Positions 41,987 to 50,024 of a DNA stretch of 64,000 bases are shown here, in pieces; the stretch's first letter is position 1; each line of letters opens with the position of its first letter. The notes beneath the pieces are model-generated. The model searched no databases and was not told the DNA's origin. It saw only the letters and a program-made list of their open reading frames with translations. Source of the DNA: Bog-756 sp049517675 (GTDB taxonomy: Bacteria > Actinomycetota > Acidimicrobiia > Acidimicrobiales > RAAP-2); the NCBI GenBank assembly GCA_049517675.1, contig JBEKRV010000031.1, positions 6,116-70,115 on the forward strand. Reading direction: 5' to 3'. Made by a program: the position numbers and the translations under genes.

Positions 41987-42438
41987 CGGGCAGGTGGAAG
42001 GTCGCGGCCACCCAGTGGGTGCGCTGGCTGATGGGCGATTCGCCGATGCCCGGGAAGGGCCAACGGGCGGTGCTCGTCCCCATGATCCTGATCGTCGTGG
42101 CCCTGGTCGCAGGCATCGCACTGGCGGCGGGCGGCCTCGGCTCCCCGGCCCCGTCCCACGGAACGTCCGGGGGGACACCGGAGCCACCGCCCACCGCGGC
42201 CGTCCCGACGACGACGACGCCGGTCGCCACGACCACCACCACGACGACCACCTCCACGACCACCCCGGGACCCACGTTCTCGACCCCCGGACCGAAGTCG
42301 CGGACGACGACCGTGACCTCGGCCCCGGCCCGGGTGGCGCGTTCCCACGCGACCACCAGGCCCGCTCGGACGCCCAGGAAACCCACGAGGAGCACGGTCG
42401 GAGCCACGGCGAAGGTACGGACCTCCGTGCGCCCGTAG
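41983..42438 (+). CDS. single-pass membrane protein with a Thr/Pro-rich tail
   Basis: 151 residues. Residues 29-49 (AVLVPMILIVVALVAGIALAA) form one membrane helix. The rest is a low-complexity extracellular-type tail of Pro and Thr, including runs of threonine (ACC/ACG/ACT mixed), ending in a basic segment. Such tails are often O-glycosylated stalks in actinobacteria. It overlaps the ATP-grasp gene and may form a three-gene operon with it and the zinc-ribbon ORF. Function is unknown. Confidence 0.72.
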   Translation: MTGRWKVAATQWVRWLMGDSPMPGKGQRAVLVPMILIVVALVAGIALAAGGLGSPAPSHGTSGGTPEPPPTAAVPTTTTPVATTTTTTTTSTTTPGPTFSTPGPKSRTTTVTSAPARVARSHATTRPARTPRKPTRSTVGATAKVRTSVRP

Positions 42439-42501
42439 CGCCGCGGCGGGGACCGACCGGCAACCCGGCCGCGCCCCTGGCACCGGTCGCCCCCGGCGAG
42501 C

Positions 42502-43839
42502 TCAGGTTGCCGGATCGACGACGGGAACGGCGCCCGACAGATTCAGCTGCCGGAGGTAGAGGTCCCGGCTGTTCGGGTAGCCCACCGCCCCGGGGGCGTA
42601 GGCGTCGAAGGCGATCCAGGTCCTGCCCGAGTCGTCCGTGAAGACCGACTCGCCGCCCGGCCCGGCCATGCCCGGGCCGGCGGCCAGGATGGGCGCCGAC
42701 TGCGGCTTGGTGCACGGTCCGAGGGGGCCGGCGCAGGTGGCCACCCCGACGCCGTAGTCGGCACTGTCCCAGTTGTTCCCCGAGTAGAAGAGGAAGTAGC
42801 GCCCGGCGTCCGCGACGAGGTCGGGCGCTTCGACGACCCCCGCCTCCCACGGCTGGTCGGCGACGATGAGCGCGGTCGGGGCGGCTGCGGTGCCCCCGGC
42901 GAACCCGGTGCCGGCCGGGTCGAGCTGCTCGGACCAGATCGTCGCCGGCTGACCGCCGGCTCCGACGGACTTCCACTGCAGGTAGAGGGTGCCTTCGGCC
43001 GCCTCGAAGGGCGAGGGGTCGAGGGAGCCCCCGAGCGAGGGCTGACATTCGAGCGGGGTCGTCGAGTCGTCGACGAACGGCCCCTGGGGCTGGGTGGCGG
43101 TGGCGACGGAGATGCACTCCTCGCCGCCTCCGGGGCCGGCCACGTCCGCGGCGTAGTAGAGGTCGAAGGTCCCTCCCACCTCGATCACGCCGGGCGCCCA
43201 CGTGGCGCCCGGCGTGGCCCACGCCGGAAGGCTCGGGAGTGCGTCCCCGACGACGTTCCAGTGGATCAGGTCCGTCGACTCGACGATCTGGATGTTCCCG
43301 GCCACCGAGTTGGTGGCATAGGCGTAGTAGGTGCCACCGACAGGAAGGACGTCGGGGTCCGGGAAGTCGAACGGGTAGACGAGGCCGTCGCCGGTGGCCG
43401 CCTCCAGGTCCAGACAGGACGACGACACAGCCGACAGGTCGTCGGCGGCCCCGTCGTTGTCGTGCGCGGTGATCTGCAGGAGCGACTTCCGCACGCCGCC
43501 GAAACAGGTCTGGAGCGTCCCGACGTCGAGCCCGAGGAGGAACGAGTCCGCATCGGTGTCGGACAGCGTCCGTTCGGTCGCGGCCAACTGCCCGACGGTG
43601 GATGCGACGCTCGACTGCAGGGCGTCGCGATGGTCGGCGGCGAGGGCCTGGGCGTAGGTGGTGGCGGCCAGCGCGAACCGGGTCGCCTTCAGCTGGTGGT
43701 CGGCGCCGGCCAGGTCGGTGACCTCCAGGCGACGACGCGCCTGGGCCCGGGCGTCGGTGGCGGTGGAGACGACGAGGATGGCGGCGCAGACCACGAGGGC
43801 GACCACGCCCAGCCGGCGTGCCCGGTGCCGCTCAGCCAT
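42502..43839 (-). CDS. secreted or anchored GH43-like beta-propeller protein with an N-terminal Cys-pair domain
   Basis: 445 residues from the ATG at 43839. An N-terminal membrane segment (GVVALVVCAAILVV) is followed by a helical region and a conserved domain with LQTCFGGV and VSSSCL (about residues 90-140). The rest is a five-bladed propeller like glycoside hydrolase family 43: FPDPDVLPVGGTYYAYAT (base Asp), TWAPGVIEVGGTFDLYYAA, GSLDPSPF, and EAPDLVADAGRYFLFYSGNNW (acid Glu). It probably cleaves or binds an arabinan- or xylan-like glycan outside the cell. It overlaps its upstream partner by eight bases. Confidence 0.78.
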   Translation of the reverse strand: MAERHRARRLGVVALVVCAAILVVSTATDARAQARRRLEVTDLAGADHQLKATRFALAATTYAQALAADHRDALQSSVASTVGQLAATERTLSDTDADSFLLGLDVGTLQTCFGGVRKSLLQITAHDNDGAADDLSAVSSSCLDLEAATGDGLVYPFDFPDPDVLPVGGTYYAYATNSVAGNIQIVESTDLIHWNVVGDALPSLPAWATPGATWAPGVIEVGGTFDLYYAADVAGPGGGEECISVATATQPQGPFVDDSTTPLECQPSLGGSLDPSPFEAAEGTLYLQWKSVGAGGQPATIWSEQLDPAGTGFAGGTAAAPTALIVADQPWEAGVVEAPDLVADAGRYFLFYSGNNWDSADYGVGVATCAGPLGPCTKPQSAPILAAGPGMAGPGGESVFTDDSGRTWIAFDAYAPGAVGYPNSRDLYLRQLNLSGAVPVVDPAT

Positions 43840-44359
43840 CGACGGCCATCGCTCTCGTGCAGGTCGTGGACACGGCGTCCAGCGCATCGATGGCGTGTGT
43901 CTGGTCCCCGACGGACAGCGCGTTGAGCGCCTGCTCGACGCCGGCCAGGCACGAGTTGAGGTCGCCGATCGCCGACGTCTGGTTCGAGACGTCGGAGCGG
44001 GCGCTGGTGAGTGCCGACTCCAGGCCCCGCAGCTGGGAGGTGTCCTGCGAGAGCACGGCGGCGTCCTGCTCCACCTGTCCGTCGACCGTGTCCAGCTGGC
44101 TCCGGACGGTGGTGAGGTCGGCGCCGGCCAGGGCGATCCGGCGGCGGGCGGCGTCCAGTGACCGGTGCGCCTGGTCGAACCGGATGTCGGTCCGGACCTC
44201 GTTGCCGGCGACGAGGGCCGATGCGCCGACGAGGGTGACGCAGACGGCGCACACCAGTGCGACGGCCCACCAGCGGTGTCGCCGGATCGGTTGCCGTCCG
44301 GGCGCGGTGGCCTCGTCGGCGCCCGGGGTGCGCCCGACCACAGCGATGTCCGTGACCAT
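43832..44359 (-). CDS. membrane-anchored coiled-coil protein, partner of the GH43-like protein
   Basis: 175 residues. A membrane helix (WWAVALVCAVCVTLVGASALVAG, about 30-52) is followed by a long predicted coiled coil (RSLDAARRRIALAGADLTTVRSQLDTV...). The C-terminus carries LNSCLAGVEQALNAL...AIDALDAVSTTC, which lines up with the Cys-pair domain of the downstream GH43-like protein, so the two genes are paralogous over this region. The start has GGGAGCTGAACG upstream. Function is unknown. Confidence 0.72.
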   Translation of the reverse strand: MVTDIAVVGRTPGADEATAPGRQPIRRHRWWAVALVCAVCVTLVGASALVAGNEVRTDIRFDQAHRSLDAARRRIALAGADLTTVRSQLDTVDGQVEQDAAVLSQDTSQLRGLESALTSARSDVSNQTSAIGDLNSCLAGVEQALNALSVGDQTHAIDALDAVSTTCTRAMAVDG

Positions 44360-44492
44360 CGTTCAGCTCCCGCCTCGCCCCGCGCTCCCTGGACCCCATC
44401 TTCGCACGGCACCGGCCGGCGTAGGTCGCGGTCGGGGCGTGAGCCCGGCGTCACGGTTGGCGCGATCCCCCGCCACAGAGGATCCTTGCCGG

Positions 44493-46064
44493 ATGGACGA
44501 ACCGAGCAAGCAGGCCGTACCGGGGCGTCGTCGCTGGGCGACGCTCTCGGTTCTCTGCGTGACCCTGCTGCTCATCAGCCTGGACAGCACCATCCTGAAC
44601 GTCGCGCTGCCGTCGATCGTACGCAGCATCGGGGCCAGCTCCAGCCAGCTGCAGTGGGTGGTCGACGCGTACGCGGTGGTGTTCGCCGGGCTCCTGCTCT
44701 CGCTCGGCGCGTTGGGCGATCGGGTCGGCCGCAAGTGGGTGTTCATGGGCGGACTCGTGGTGTTCGGGGGCGGTTCGGCCTTGGCCGCCTGGTCCGGCGC
44801 GCCCGATCTCCTGATGGTCGCCCGGGCGATCATGGGGATCGGCGCGGCGGCCTTGATGCCCTGCACCCTGTCGATCCTCACCAACGTCTTCACCGAAGAG
44901 CGGGACCGGGTCCGTGCGATCGGGATCTGGTCGGGATCCACCGGCATCGGGGTGGCTCTCGGTCCCATCGCCGGCGGCTTCCTGCTGGCCCACTTCTGGT
45001 GGGGCTCGGTCTTCCTGGTCAACGTGCCCATCGCCTTCGTCGGCCTGGTGGCCACCATCTGGCTCGTCCCGAACTCGAAGAACCCCCTGTCGGCCCGCCC
45101 CGACCCGGTCGGCGCCCTGCTGTCCATGGTCGGCCTCGGACTGTTGCTGTGGGGAATCATCGAGGCCCCCGGTCGGGGCTGGGGGTCGCCGGCGATCCTG
45201 GGCTCGTTGGTCGCGGCCACGGTGGTCATCGCCACCTTCGTGGTGTGGGAACGCCGGATCGACCACCCGATGCTGCCGCTCCGGTTCTTCTCCAACCGCC
45301 GCTACAGCGTGGCCATCTCGTCACTGGCACTGGTGCTCTTCGCCCTCCTGGGCATGTTCTTCCTGATGACCCAGTACCTCCAGTTCGTGTTGGACTTCAG
45401 CGCGCTGGAGGCCGGGGTCCGCATCGCACCGGTCGCCCTGGCCCTGCTGGTCGTCGCCCCTGTCTCGGTCCTCGCGGCCCGCCGGTTCGGGACCAAGTAC
45501 GTGGTGACGCTCGGCGTCCTGATGATCGCCACGGGATTGGGCGTTCTGTCGAGGACCACGCTGGGCGACACCTACCGGGACTGCATCGTCCCCTTCGTGA
45601 TCGTGGGCATCGGGGTGGCCCTGTCGCTCGCCCCCTGCACCGAGTCGGTGATGGGGTCGCTGCCGAGAGCGGAGGCAGGGGTCGGGTCGGCGACGAACGA
45701 CACGGCCATGCAGGTGGGTGGCGCGCTCGGGGTCGGCGTCCTCGGCACGGCCCTGAACCAGCGGTACGGGGACCTGGTGGCTCCGGCGGTCGCCCACGCC
45801 GGGGTGCCGGCCTCCGTCCAGGCCGTCATCACCAGCTCGCTCGGTGGCGCGCTGGCCGTCGCCCGGAGGGCGCCGCCCAAGCTGGGCGACGCCCTCGCCC
45901 TGCTGGCTCGGCACGCCTTCGTCTCCGGCATGGACCTCGCGCTCCTGATCGCCACCGCGGTGGTCGCCGTGGCCGGCGTCCTCATCCTGGTCCTGCTGCC
46001 CAACCAGGGCACCGACGTGCCCGACCCACCCGGTAGCGACGCACCACCTCCGTCGACTCCGTGA
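44493..46064 (+). CDS. MFS multidrug efflux transporter (DHA2, 14-TM family)
   Basis: 523 residues from the ATG at 44493, with about 14 hydrophobic segments. LDSTILNVALPSI and WVVDAYAVVFAGLLL are the first-helix motifs of EmrB/QacA-type exporters. Motif A is LGALGDRVGRKWVF and the antiporter motif C appears as GIGVALGPIAGGFL. It would export drugs or a small metabolite by proton antiport. It is divergent from the coiled-coil gene across a 133-base gap. No adjacent regulator is seen. Confidence 0.92.
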   Translation: MDEPSKQAVPGRRRWATLSVLCVTLLLISLDSTILNVALPSIVRSIGASSSQLQWVVDAYAVVFAGLLLSLGALGDRVGRKWVFMGGLVVFGGGSALAAWSGAPDLLMVARAIMGIGAAALMPCTLSILTNVFTEERDRVRAIGIWSGSTGIGVALGPIAGGFLLAHFWWGSVFLVNVPIAFVGLVATIWLVPNSKNPLSARPDPVGALLSMVGLGLLLWGIIEAPGRGWGSPAILGSLVAATVVIATFVVWERRIDHPMLPLRFFSNRRYSVAISSLALVLFALLGMFFLMTQYLQFVLDFSALEAGVRIAPVALALLVVAPVSVLAARRFGTKYVVTLGVLMIATGLGVLSRTTLGDTYRDCIVPFVIVGIGVALSLAPCTESVMGSLPRAEAGVGSATNDTAMQVGGALGVGVLGTALNQRYGDLVAPAVAHAGVPASVQAVITSSLGGALAVARRAPPKLGDALALLARHAFVSGMDLALLIATAVVAVAGVLILVLLPNQGTDVPDPPGSDAPPPSTP

Positions 46065-46177
46065 GGGTGGGGAGGATCACGGGACCTTCGACACTGTTCC
46101 GTCGGCCGGGAAATGCCGAACGAGGGGCAAGAGGGCGTTGCCGGTCCGTCGGAGGAAGGCGACCGCCACGGGGGTTG

Positions 46178-46183
46178 TACGCT
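46178..46183 (+). promoter_or_regulatory. candidate -10 box TACGCT upstream of the CAU tRNA
   Basis: TACGCT is the only clear -10-like hexamer in the 256-base gap 46065-46320 between the MFS gene and the tRNA. It would give a precursor of about 130 bases. I see no gene in this gap. Confidence 0.25.
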
Positions 46184-46320
46184 CTTGGCCGCGGGAGAAG
46201 GGGACCCGTCCTCGGATTCCGCGCCGTTCCCCCGCCGGCGGTGGCTCGCACCCCTGCGGGTGGGAGGAACGCCCCGGGGCAGGAGATGGGGTCGGGGACG
46301 CGGGCCCGGTCCGCCACCCC

Positions 46321-46396
46321 GGGGCAGTAGCTCAGTGGTCAGAGCAGGGGACTCATAATCCCTCGGTCGCAGGTTCGATCCCTGCCTGCCCCACCA
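46321..46396 (+). tRNA. tRNA with CAT anticodon, probably tRNA-Ile2 (lysidine type) rather than elongator tRNA-Met
   Basis: GGGGCAG pairs with CTGCCCC, discriminator A, and CCA is encoded at 46394-46396. The anticodon loop is CTCATAA. A1-type mismatch is absent (G1-C72), so it is not the initiator. The D and anticodon arms (AGCTCAGTGGT, AGAGCAGG, GACTCATAATC) resemble E. coli ileX, which reads AUA after lysidine modification. An elongator tRNA-Met identity remains possible. Confidence 0.9.
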
Positions 46397-46566
46397 GGTC
46401 GGCGCACCAGTTCGGTACGAACCGACCCGGGGCCGGGATCCCGGCACGTCGCACCCGACCAACCGTCCCCGGTCCCGGAAGCTGCCGACCCCCGCCGGCC
46501 GGTCGGGCGCCCACCAGGTGACGGGATGGTGAACTGCGGACGGACATGAACTTTACGAAGATCCGG

Positions 46567-46595
46567 TTCCAATTCAACGGTCCCCTGCGTACAGT
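46567..46595 (+). promoter_or_regulatory. sigma70-type promoter for the Ig-like secreted protein
   Basis: TTCCAA (46567-46572), a 17-base spacer, and TACAGT (46590-46595). Transcription would start near 46602, leaving a 19-base leader with a strong ribosome site (AAGGAGG). The local A/T content is higher than around it. This is the most complete -35/-10 pair I found. Confidence 0.48.
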
Positions 46596-46620
46596 GACCT
46601 ATCGGCGAAGGAGGGTCATC

Positions 46621-47289
46621 ATGCGGATATCCCGGATGCGCAGGCTGGTCACGGCCGGGTCGATCGCGGTGCTCGGCACCGTGGCCGGCGTCGGCAGTGC
46701 GGTGTCGGTCGCCGGAGCGGACACCACACCGGTCACGGTGAACGCCACGTTCGCCAGTGGCAGCGTCGGCGCCGCCTACTCGGGTGGCTCGATCTCGGCG
46801 ACGGGCGGCAGCGGCACCTACAAGTTCACGGTCACCGGACTGCCACCGGGCACCAAGTTCACCTACGGACGCGTCACCGGAAAGCCGACCACCGTCGGCG
46901 ACTACAGCGTCACGGTGACGGCCACCGACACGTCCAAGCCCACCGAGCTCACGGGATCGGCGACGGGTACCTTCGTGGTCGAGCAGGGCCAGCCCACCAT
47001 GACGCTGATGACCCACATGGCCAAGGCGTCGCTCACGTCGAACGAGACGCTGACCACGACGCTCCACGGTACGGCCAAGGGCCAGCCGGACACCGGGGCC
47101 GTCACGTTCACCGCCAACGGCGATCCCATCACCTGTGCCACCACGGTCGTGACGGTCGACAAGACGAAGTGCACGTTCGCCGCCTCGAGCCTCGGCGGGG
47201 TCGGGACGTACGCCATCGTCGCCGACGATTCGGGCGACGTGAACTACGACGCGGCCTCGGCGGCCGGTCAGGTCTCCGTCTACAAGTGA
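46621..47289 (+). CDS. secreted protein with two Ig-like domains
   Basis: 222 residues from the ATG at 46621 (AAGGAGGGTCATC upstream). An Arg-rich N-terminus and hydrophobic segment ending VAGA give a signal peptide of about 37 residues. The first domain (about 40-125) has the putative-Ig pattern GSVGAAYSGGSISATGGSGTYKF and LPPGTKF...GKPTTVGDYSVTV. The second (about 130-222) is a bacterial Ig-like domain with a Cys pair (ITC and KCTF) and GVGTYAIVADDSGDVNY. No membrane anchor is visible, so it is probably extracellular. Role is unknown; adhesion or surface assembly is possible. Confidence 0.78.
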   Translation: MRISRMRRLVTAGSIAVLGTVAGVGSAVSVAGADTTPVTVNATFASGSVGAAYSGGSISATGGSGTYKFTVTGLPPGTKFTYGRVTGKPTTVGDYSVTVTATDTSKPTELTGSATGTFVVEQGQPTMTLMTHMAKASLTSNETLTTTLHGTAKGQPDTGAVTFTANGDPITCATTVVTVDKTKCTFAASSLGGVGTYAIVADDSGDVNYDAASAAGQVSVYK

Positions 47290-47330
47290 CCGGACGTCCG
47301 ACCGAGGGAGTCGAGACACCCTAGGCGGAG

Positions 47331-47358
47331 CCGATCGGACCGGGGTCGGTCCGATCGG
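47331..47358. terminator. perfect 11-bp inverted repeat between convergent genes (terminator-like hairpin)
   Basis: Arms at 47331-47341 and 47348-47358 are exact complements (ccgatcggacc) around a six-base loop. It lies 42 bases after the Ig-like gene and 55 bases before the end of the minus-strand chromate transporter, so it could end both transcripts. No T-run follows on either strand, so it is not a canonical intrinsic terminator. Confidence 0.5.
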
Positions 47359-47412
47359 TGGAAGGTCCCTGAGCGGGCCGTCACCGGTGACCGGAGCATG
47401 GCGCCGCCCGGC

Positions 47413-48579
47413 TCACGACGGTGCGCCCGCGAGGACGGCGACCAGACCGATGACCCCGGCCGCGACCAGGGCGAGCACGACACCACGGCGCAGCACGACC
47501 AGCCAGACGGCGGCCAGTGCCAGGACCCCCAACTGCCACAGGTGGGCCAGCTCCAGTCCGAGCGGGATCGCCGATCCGGCGATGGCGCCGATCACGGCCG
47601 ATCCGGCACCGACGAAGAACGCCTGGATCCGCCTGTCGCTGCGGAGCCGGTCGAAGTGCCGCGCCCCGGCCAACACGAAGACGAACGACGGGGCGAACGC
47701 CACCGCCGCCGCGAGCAGACCGCCCCACAGCCCACTGGCGGCGTACCCGACGACGGCCACGGTCTGGACCACCGGACCGGGGGTGACCTGTCCCAGGGCG
47801 ACGGCATTGAGGAACTGGGCACCGGTCATCCAGTGGTAGGTGACCACGGCGTCGTGCTGCATGAGCGGGATGATCACGAAGCCCCCGCCGTAGGAGAGCG
47901 CCCCGACCTTGAACGCGACCCAGCACAGCGCGCCGATGCCGCCGGTGACCGCGGGGAGGGCCGTCGCCGGTAGGAGGGCGGACACCCTCTGCCGCGATTG
48001 CCCGGTCCGACCGGCGCGGATGGCGATCTCGATCACGCCACAGGCGATGAGCACCAGGACCAGGAACGTGCCGATCGTGGCTGCCGAGATCCCGCCGGCC
48101 ACCGAATAGGCGATCCAGCGCGCCCTGGCCCCTCGTTCCGCCCCCGCCCTCTGCCAGCTGGCCGGCACCAGGCCCAGTGCCGCGCTCAGTGCCACGGCCG
48201 GCACGGCGGCACCGGCCCCTGCGGCCAGGCCGAGGACCCACAGGGGTGGATGGGCGGAGAGGAAGAGTGCCGAAAGGGCCAGGATCACCGCCAGGCCGGG
48301 GAGGATGAAGCAGAGACCGCCGACGACCGCGCCGGACCGTCCCCGGAGCCGCCAGGCGCAGTAGATGGCCAACTGGGTGGACGCAGGACCGGGGAGCAGG
48401 TTGGTCGCCGCGATGCCGTCCTCGAACTCGTGGTCGGAGAGCCACCGGCGTTGGTCCACGCACAACGTCCGGAAGAGGGCGATGTGGGCGGGAGGGCCAC
48501 CGAAGCCGATGGCGCCGATGCGTCCCCACTCGCGGGCGACTGTCGAAAGGGGGACCGCCTGGTCCACGGGATCTGGCAT
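47413..48579 (-). CDS. chrA: chromate transporter (ChrA family, two-domain form)
   Basis: 388 residues from the ATG at 48579. Two homologous halves are visible: FGGPPAHIALFR...NLLPGPASTQLAIYCAWR in the first and SYGGGFVIIPLMQ...VALGQVTPGPVVQTVAVVGYAASG in the second. The family exports chromate, though many members have other anion substrates. About ten membrane segments are present. A -10 box TACGAT lies ten bases before the start. The open frame continues upstream to 49245 but that part is a Pro/Arg-rich artefact. Confidence 0.9.
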   Translation of the reverse strand: MPDPVDQAVPLSTVAREWGRIGAIGFGGPPAHIALFRTLCVDQRRWLSDHEFEDGIAATNLLPGPASTQLAIYCAWRLRGRSGAVVGGLCFILPGLAVILALSALFLSAHPPLWVLGLAAGAGAAVPAVALSAALGLVPASWQRAGAERGARARWIAYSVAGGISAATIGTFLVLVLIACGVIEIAIRAGRTGQSRQRVSALLPATALPAVTGGIGALCWVAFKVGALSYGGGFVIIPLMQHDAVVTYHWMTGAQFLNAVALGQVTPGPVVQTVAVVGYAASGLWGGLLAAAVAFAPSFVFVLAGARHFDRLRSDRRIQAFFVGAGSAVIGAIAGSAIPLGLELAHLWQLGVLALAAVWLVVLRRGVVLALVAAGVIGLVAVLAGAPS

Positions 48580-48589
48580 GTTCGGGGCA

Positions 48590-48595
48590 ATCGTA
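48590..48595 (-). promoter_or_regulatory. -10 box TACGAT (minus strand), ten bases before chrA
   Basis: On the minus strand TACGAT, ten bases, then ATG 48579, with no ribosome site. It fits leaderless or nearly leaderless initiation. Confidence 0.42.
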
Positions 48596-48662
48596 GGGGA
48601 GCGGCTACCCCGATCGACGATGCCTCGGCGACCGACCGGAGGATCGGTCAGGGGTGGTGCGG

Positions 48663-49475
48663 CTACTCGTCCCCCTCGGATCCCGGCTCGTCGCGGGGGC
48701 CCTCCCCGCCGGCTCCGGCCGGAGGCGCCGGGAAGGGTTGGGTGGAGGGAGGTGGTGCCTCCGCCGGAGGCGCCGTCGGCTGCGGCGGCGGCGGATAGGC
48801 GGGCGCCGTCGGGTACGCCGGAGGCGCCGGGTAGGGCGAGGCGTAGGGCGGAGGTGGCTGGGTCGGCCAGCCCGGCTGCGGGGGATAGGCCGCTCCGGGA
48901 GGGGCCGTCGGCACGGGGGTGGCCGCATAGGGCTGGCCCGGGTAGGGGGTCGCCGGGACGAACGCCTGGTGGGGCGGGTACACCGCGGCTCCGGCGAACG
49001 GCACGCCCGGCGGAGCCGCGGTGGTGCCGACCGTGACCAGCGCGTCGGGGCCGTCGGGCCCGGAACCGCCGGGCAGACCGGTCGCCCGGTCGAGCGACTC
49101 GCCGTGACCGTCGGTGGAGCGGGGGCGCCGCAGGACCCACACCAGACCGACGCCTGCGACCACGACCGAGATCACCAGGATGGCGAGCGAGGCGAGCCCA
49201 CGCCGGTCGGCCAGCGCCTGGCACTGGTCCACGAAGGTCTGCCACTGGTGGTGGGCCGTGACGTTGGAGGTCGGAGGCTCGGGACCCGCCCCGATCGACC
49301 CCGGCCTGGCCAGTGCCTCGAGCGCGGTCTCGGACGCGGTGCTCGGACCGCAGGTGCCGCCGACGGCCGGCGCCGGGAGCGCGCTGAGCATCCCGGCGGC
49401 TGCGTAGGCGACGCCGAAGCAGCCGATGAACACGAACACGAGCACCAGGAAGACGCGGACGGGGGACTGCTTCAT
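48663..49475 (-). CDS. two-helix membrane protein with a Pro/Tyr-rich C-terminal tail
   Basis: 270 residues from the ATG at 49475 (AAAGGATTCCCG upstream). An N-terminal membrane segment (FLVLVFVFIGCFGVAYAAAGML) and a second one (LASLAILVISVVVAGVGLVWVL, about 125-146) flank an extracytoplasmic loop with two Cys. The last 90 residues are rich in YPPPP-like repeats and negatively charged at the end. I recognise no family. Pro/Tyr tails of this type often mediate protein contacts. Confidence 0.68.
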   Translation of the reverse strand: MKQSPVRVFLVLVFVFIGCFGVAYAAAGMLSALPAPAVGGTCGPSTASETALEALARPGSIGAGPEPPTSNVTAHHQWQTFVDQCQALADRRGLASLAILVISVVVAGVGLVWVLRRPRSTDGHGESLDRATGLPGGSGPDGPDALVTVGTTAAPPGVPFAGAAVYPPHQAFVPATPYPGQPYAATPVPTAPPGAAYPPQPGWPTQPPPPYASPYPAPPAYPTAPAYPPPPQPTAPPAEAPPPSTQPFPAPPAGAGGEGPRDEPGSEGDE

Positions 49476-49571
49476 CGGGAATCCTTTCGAACGACTCGAA
49501 TCGTAGCCAGCCGCACGTCCCGAGCGGCCGCGGCCGTCGCCCGCGTTCCCGGTGCTCGCAGGGGCACCGGC

Positions 49572-49577
49572 TAACGT
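49572..49577 (+). promoter_or_regulatory. candidate -10 box TAACGT for the 49643 operon
   Basis: TAACGT lies 65 bases before the ATG at 49643, which has its own ribosome site (AGGAGAACC). Confidence 0.35.
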
Positions 49578-49642
49578 CGTGCCCAACGAGGTCCCGGGTC
49601 GGTCCCGAACCCTCCCGACCTCGTCGTCACGACAGGAGAACC

Positions 49643-50011
49643 ATGGACATCGAGCAGTTCTACAGTGCCGACGAGCGCCGCCGGCGGTCGGCCGAGGTCG
49701 AGTTCGGCAACAACTGGTTCGACGCCAAGGGAAGCCGGTACGAGCTGAGCTGGGTGGAGGACACCGGTGAGCTCTACGCCATGCTCGAGCTGGTTCCCGA
49801 GGCGGACTCGTGGACGCCGTTCGGGGACGTGAGCGTCGAGGACGTCGAGGTCGGCAGCCTGGTGGTGACCGTCCTCGGGACGATCGCCACCCGCGAGGAG
49901 GTCGAGCGCCTCCTCGACGGCTGGGCGGACCACATGGCCGAGGCTGACGGGGTCCACTGGGTGGCGGACCGGCTCCAGGCCGCCGGGATCACACGGCCCG
50001 AGCTGGACTGA
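49643..50011 (+). CDS. conserved hypothetical protein
   Basis: 122 residues. The N-terminal half reads as a mixed alpha/beta fold (VEFGNNWFDAKGSRYELSWVEDTGELYAML). A strand (GSLVVTVLGTI) and a helical end (REEVERLLDGWADHMAEADGVHWVADRL) follow. It is acidic with no membrane segment. I do not recognise the family. It is first of four closely spaced genes including an LLM oxidoreductase and a SnoaL-like protein. Confidence 0.72.
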   Translation: MDIEQFYSADERRRRSAEVEFGNNWFDAKGSRYELSWVEDTGELYAMLELVPEADSWTPFGDVSVEDVEVGSLVVTVLGTIATREEVERLLDGWADHMAEADGVHWVADRLQAAGITRPELD

Positions 50012-50024
50012 GCGGTCCGGGCCG

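Noticed and set aside
46321..46396. Initiator tRNA-fMet
   Set aside because: It has a paired G1-C72 and lacks the three consecutive G-C pairs at the bottom of the anticodon stem.
47413..49245. Long N-terminal extension of the chromate transporter
   Set aside because: The added 222 residues overlap the Pro-rich membrane gene's frame, are Arg/Pro-rich, and a leaderless-type promoter sits just before the shorter start at 48579.
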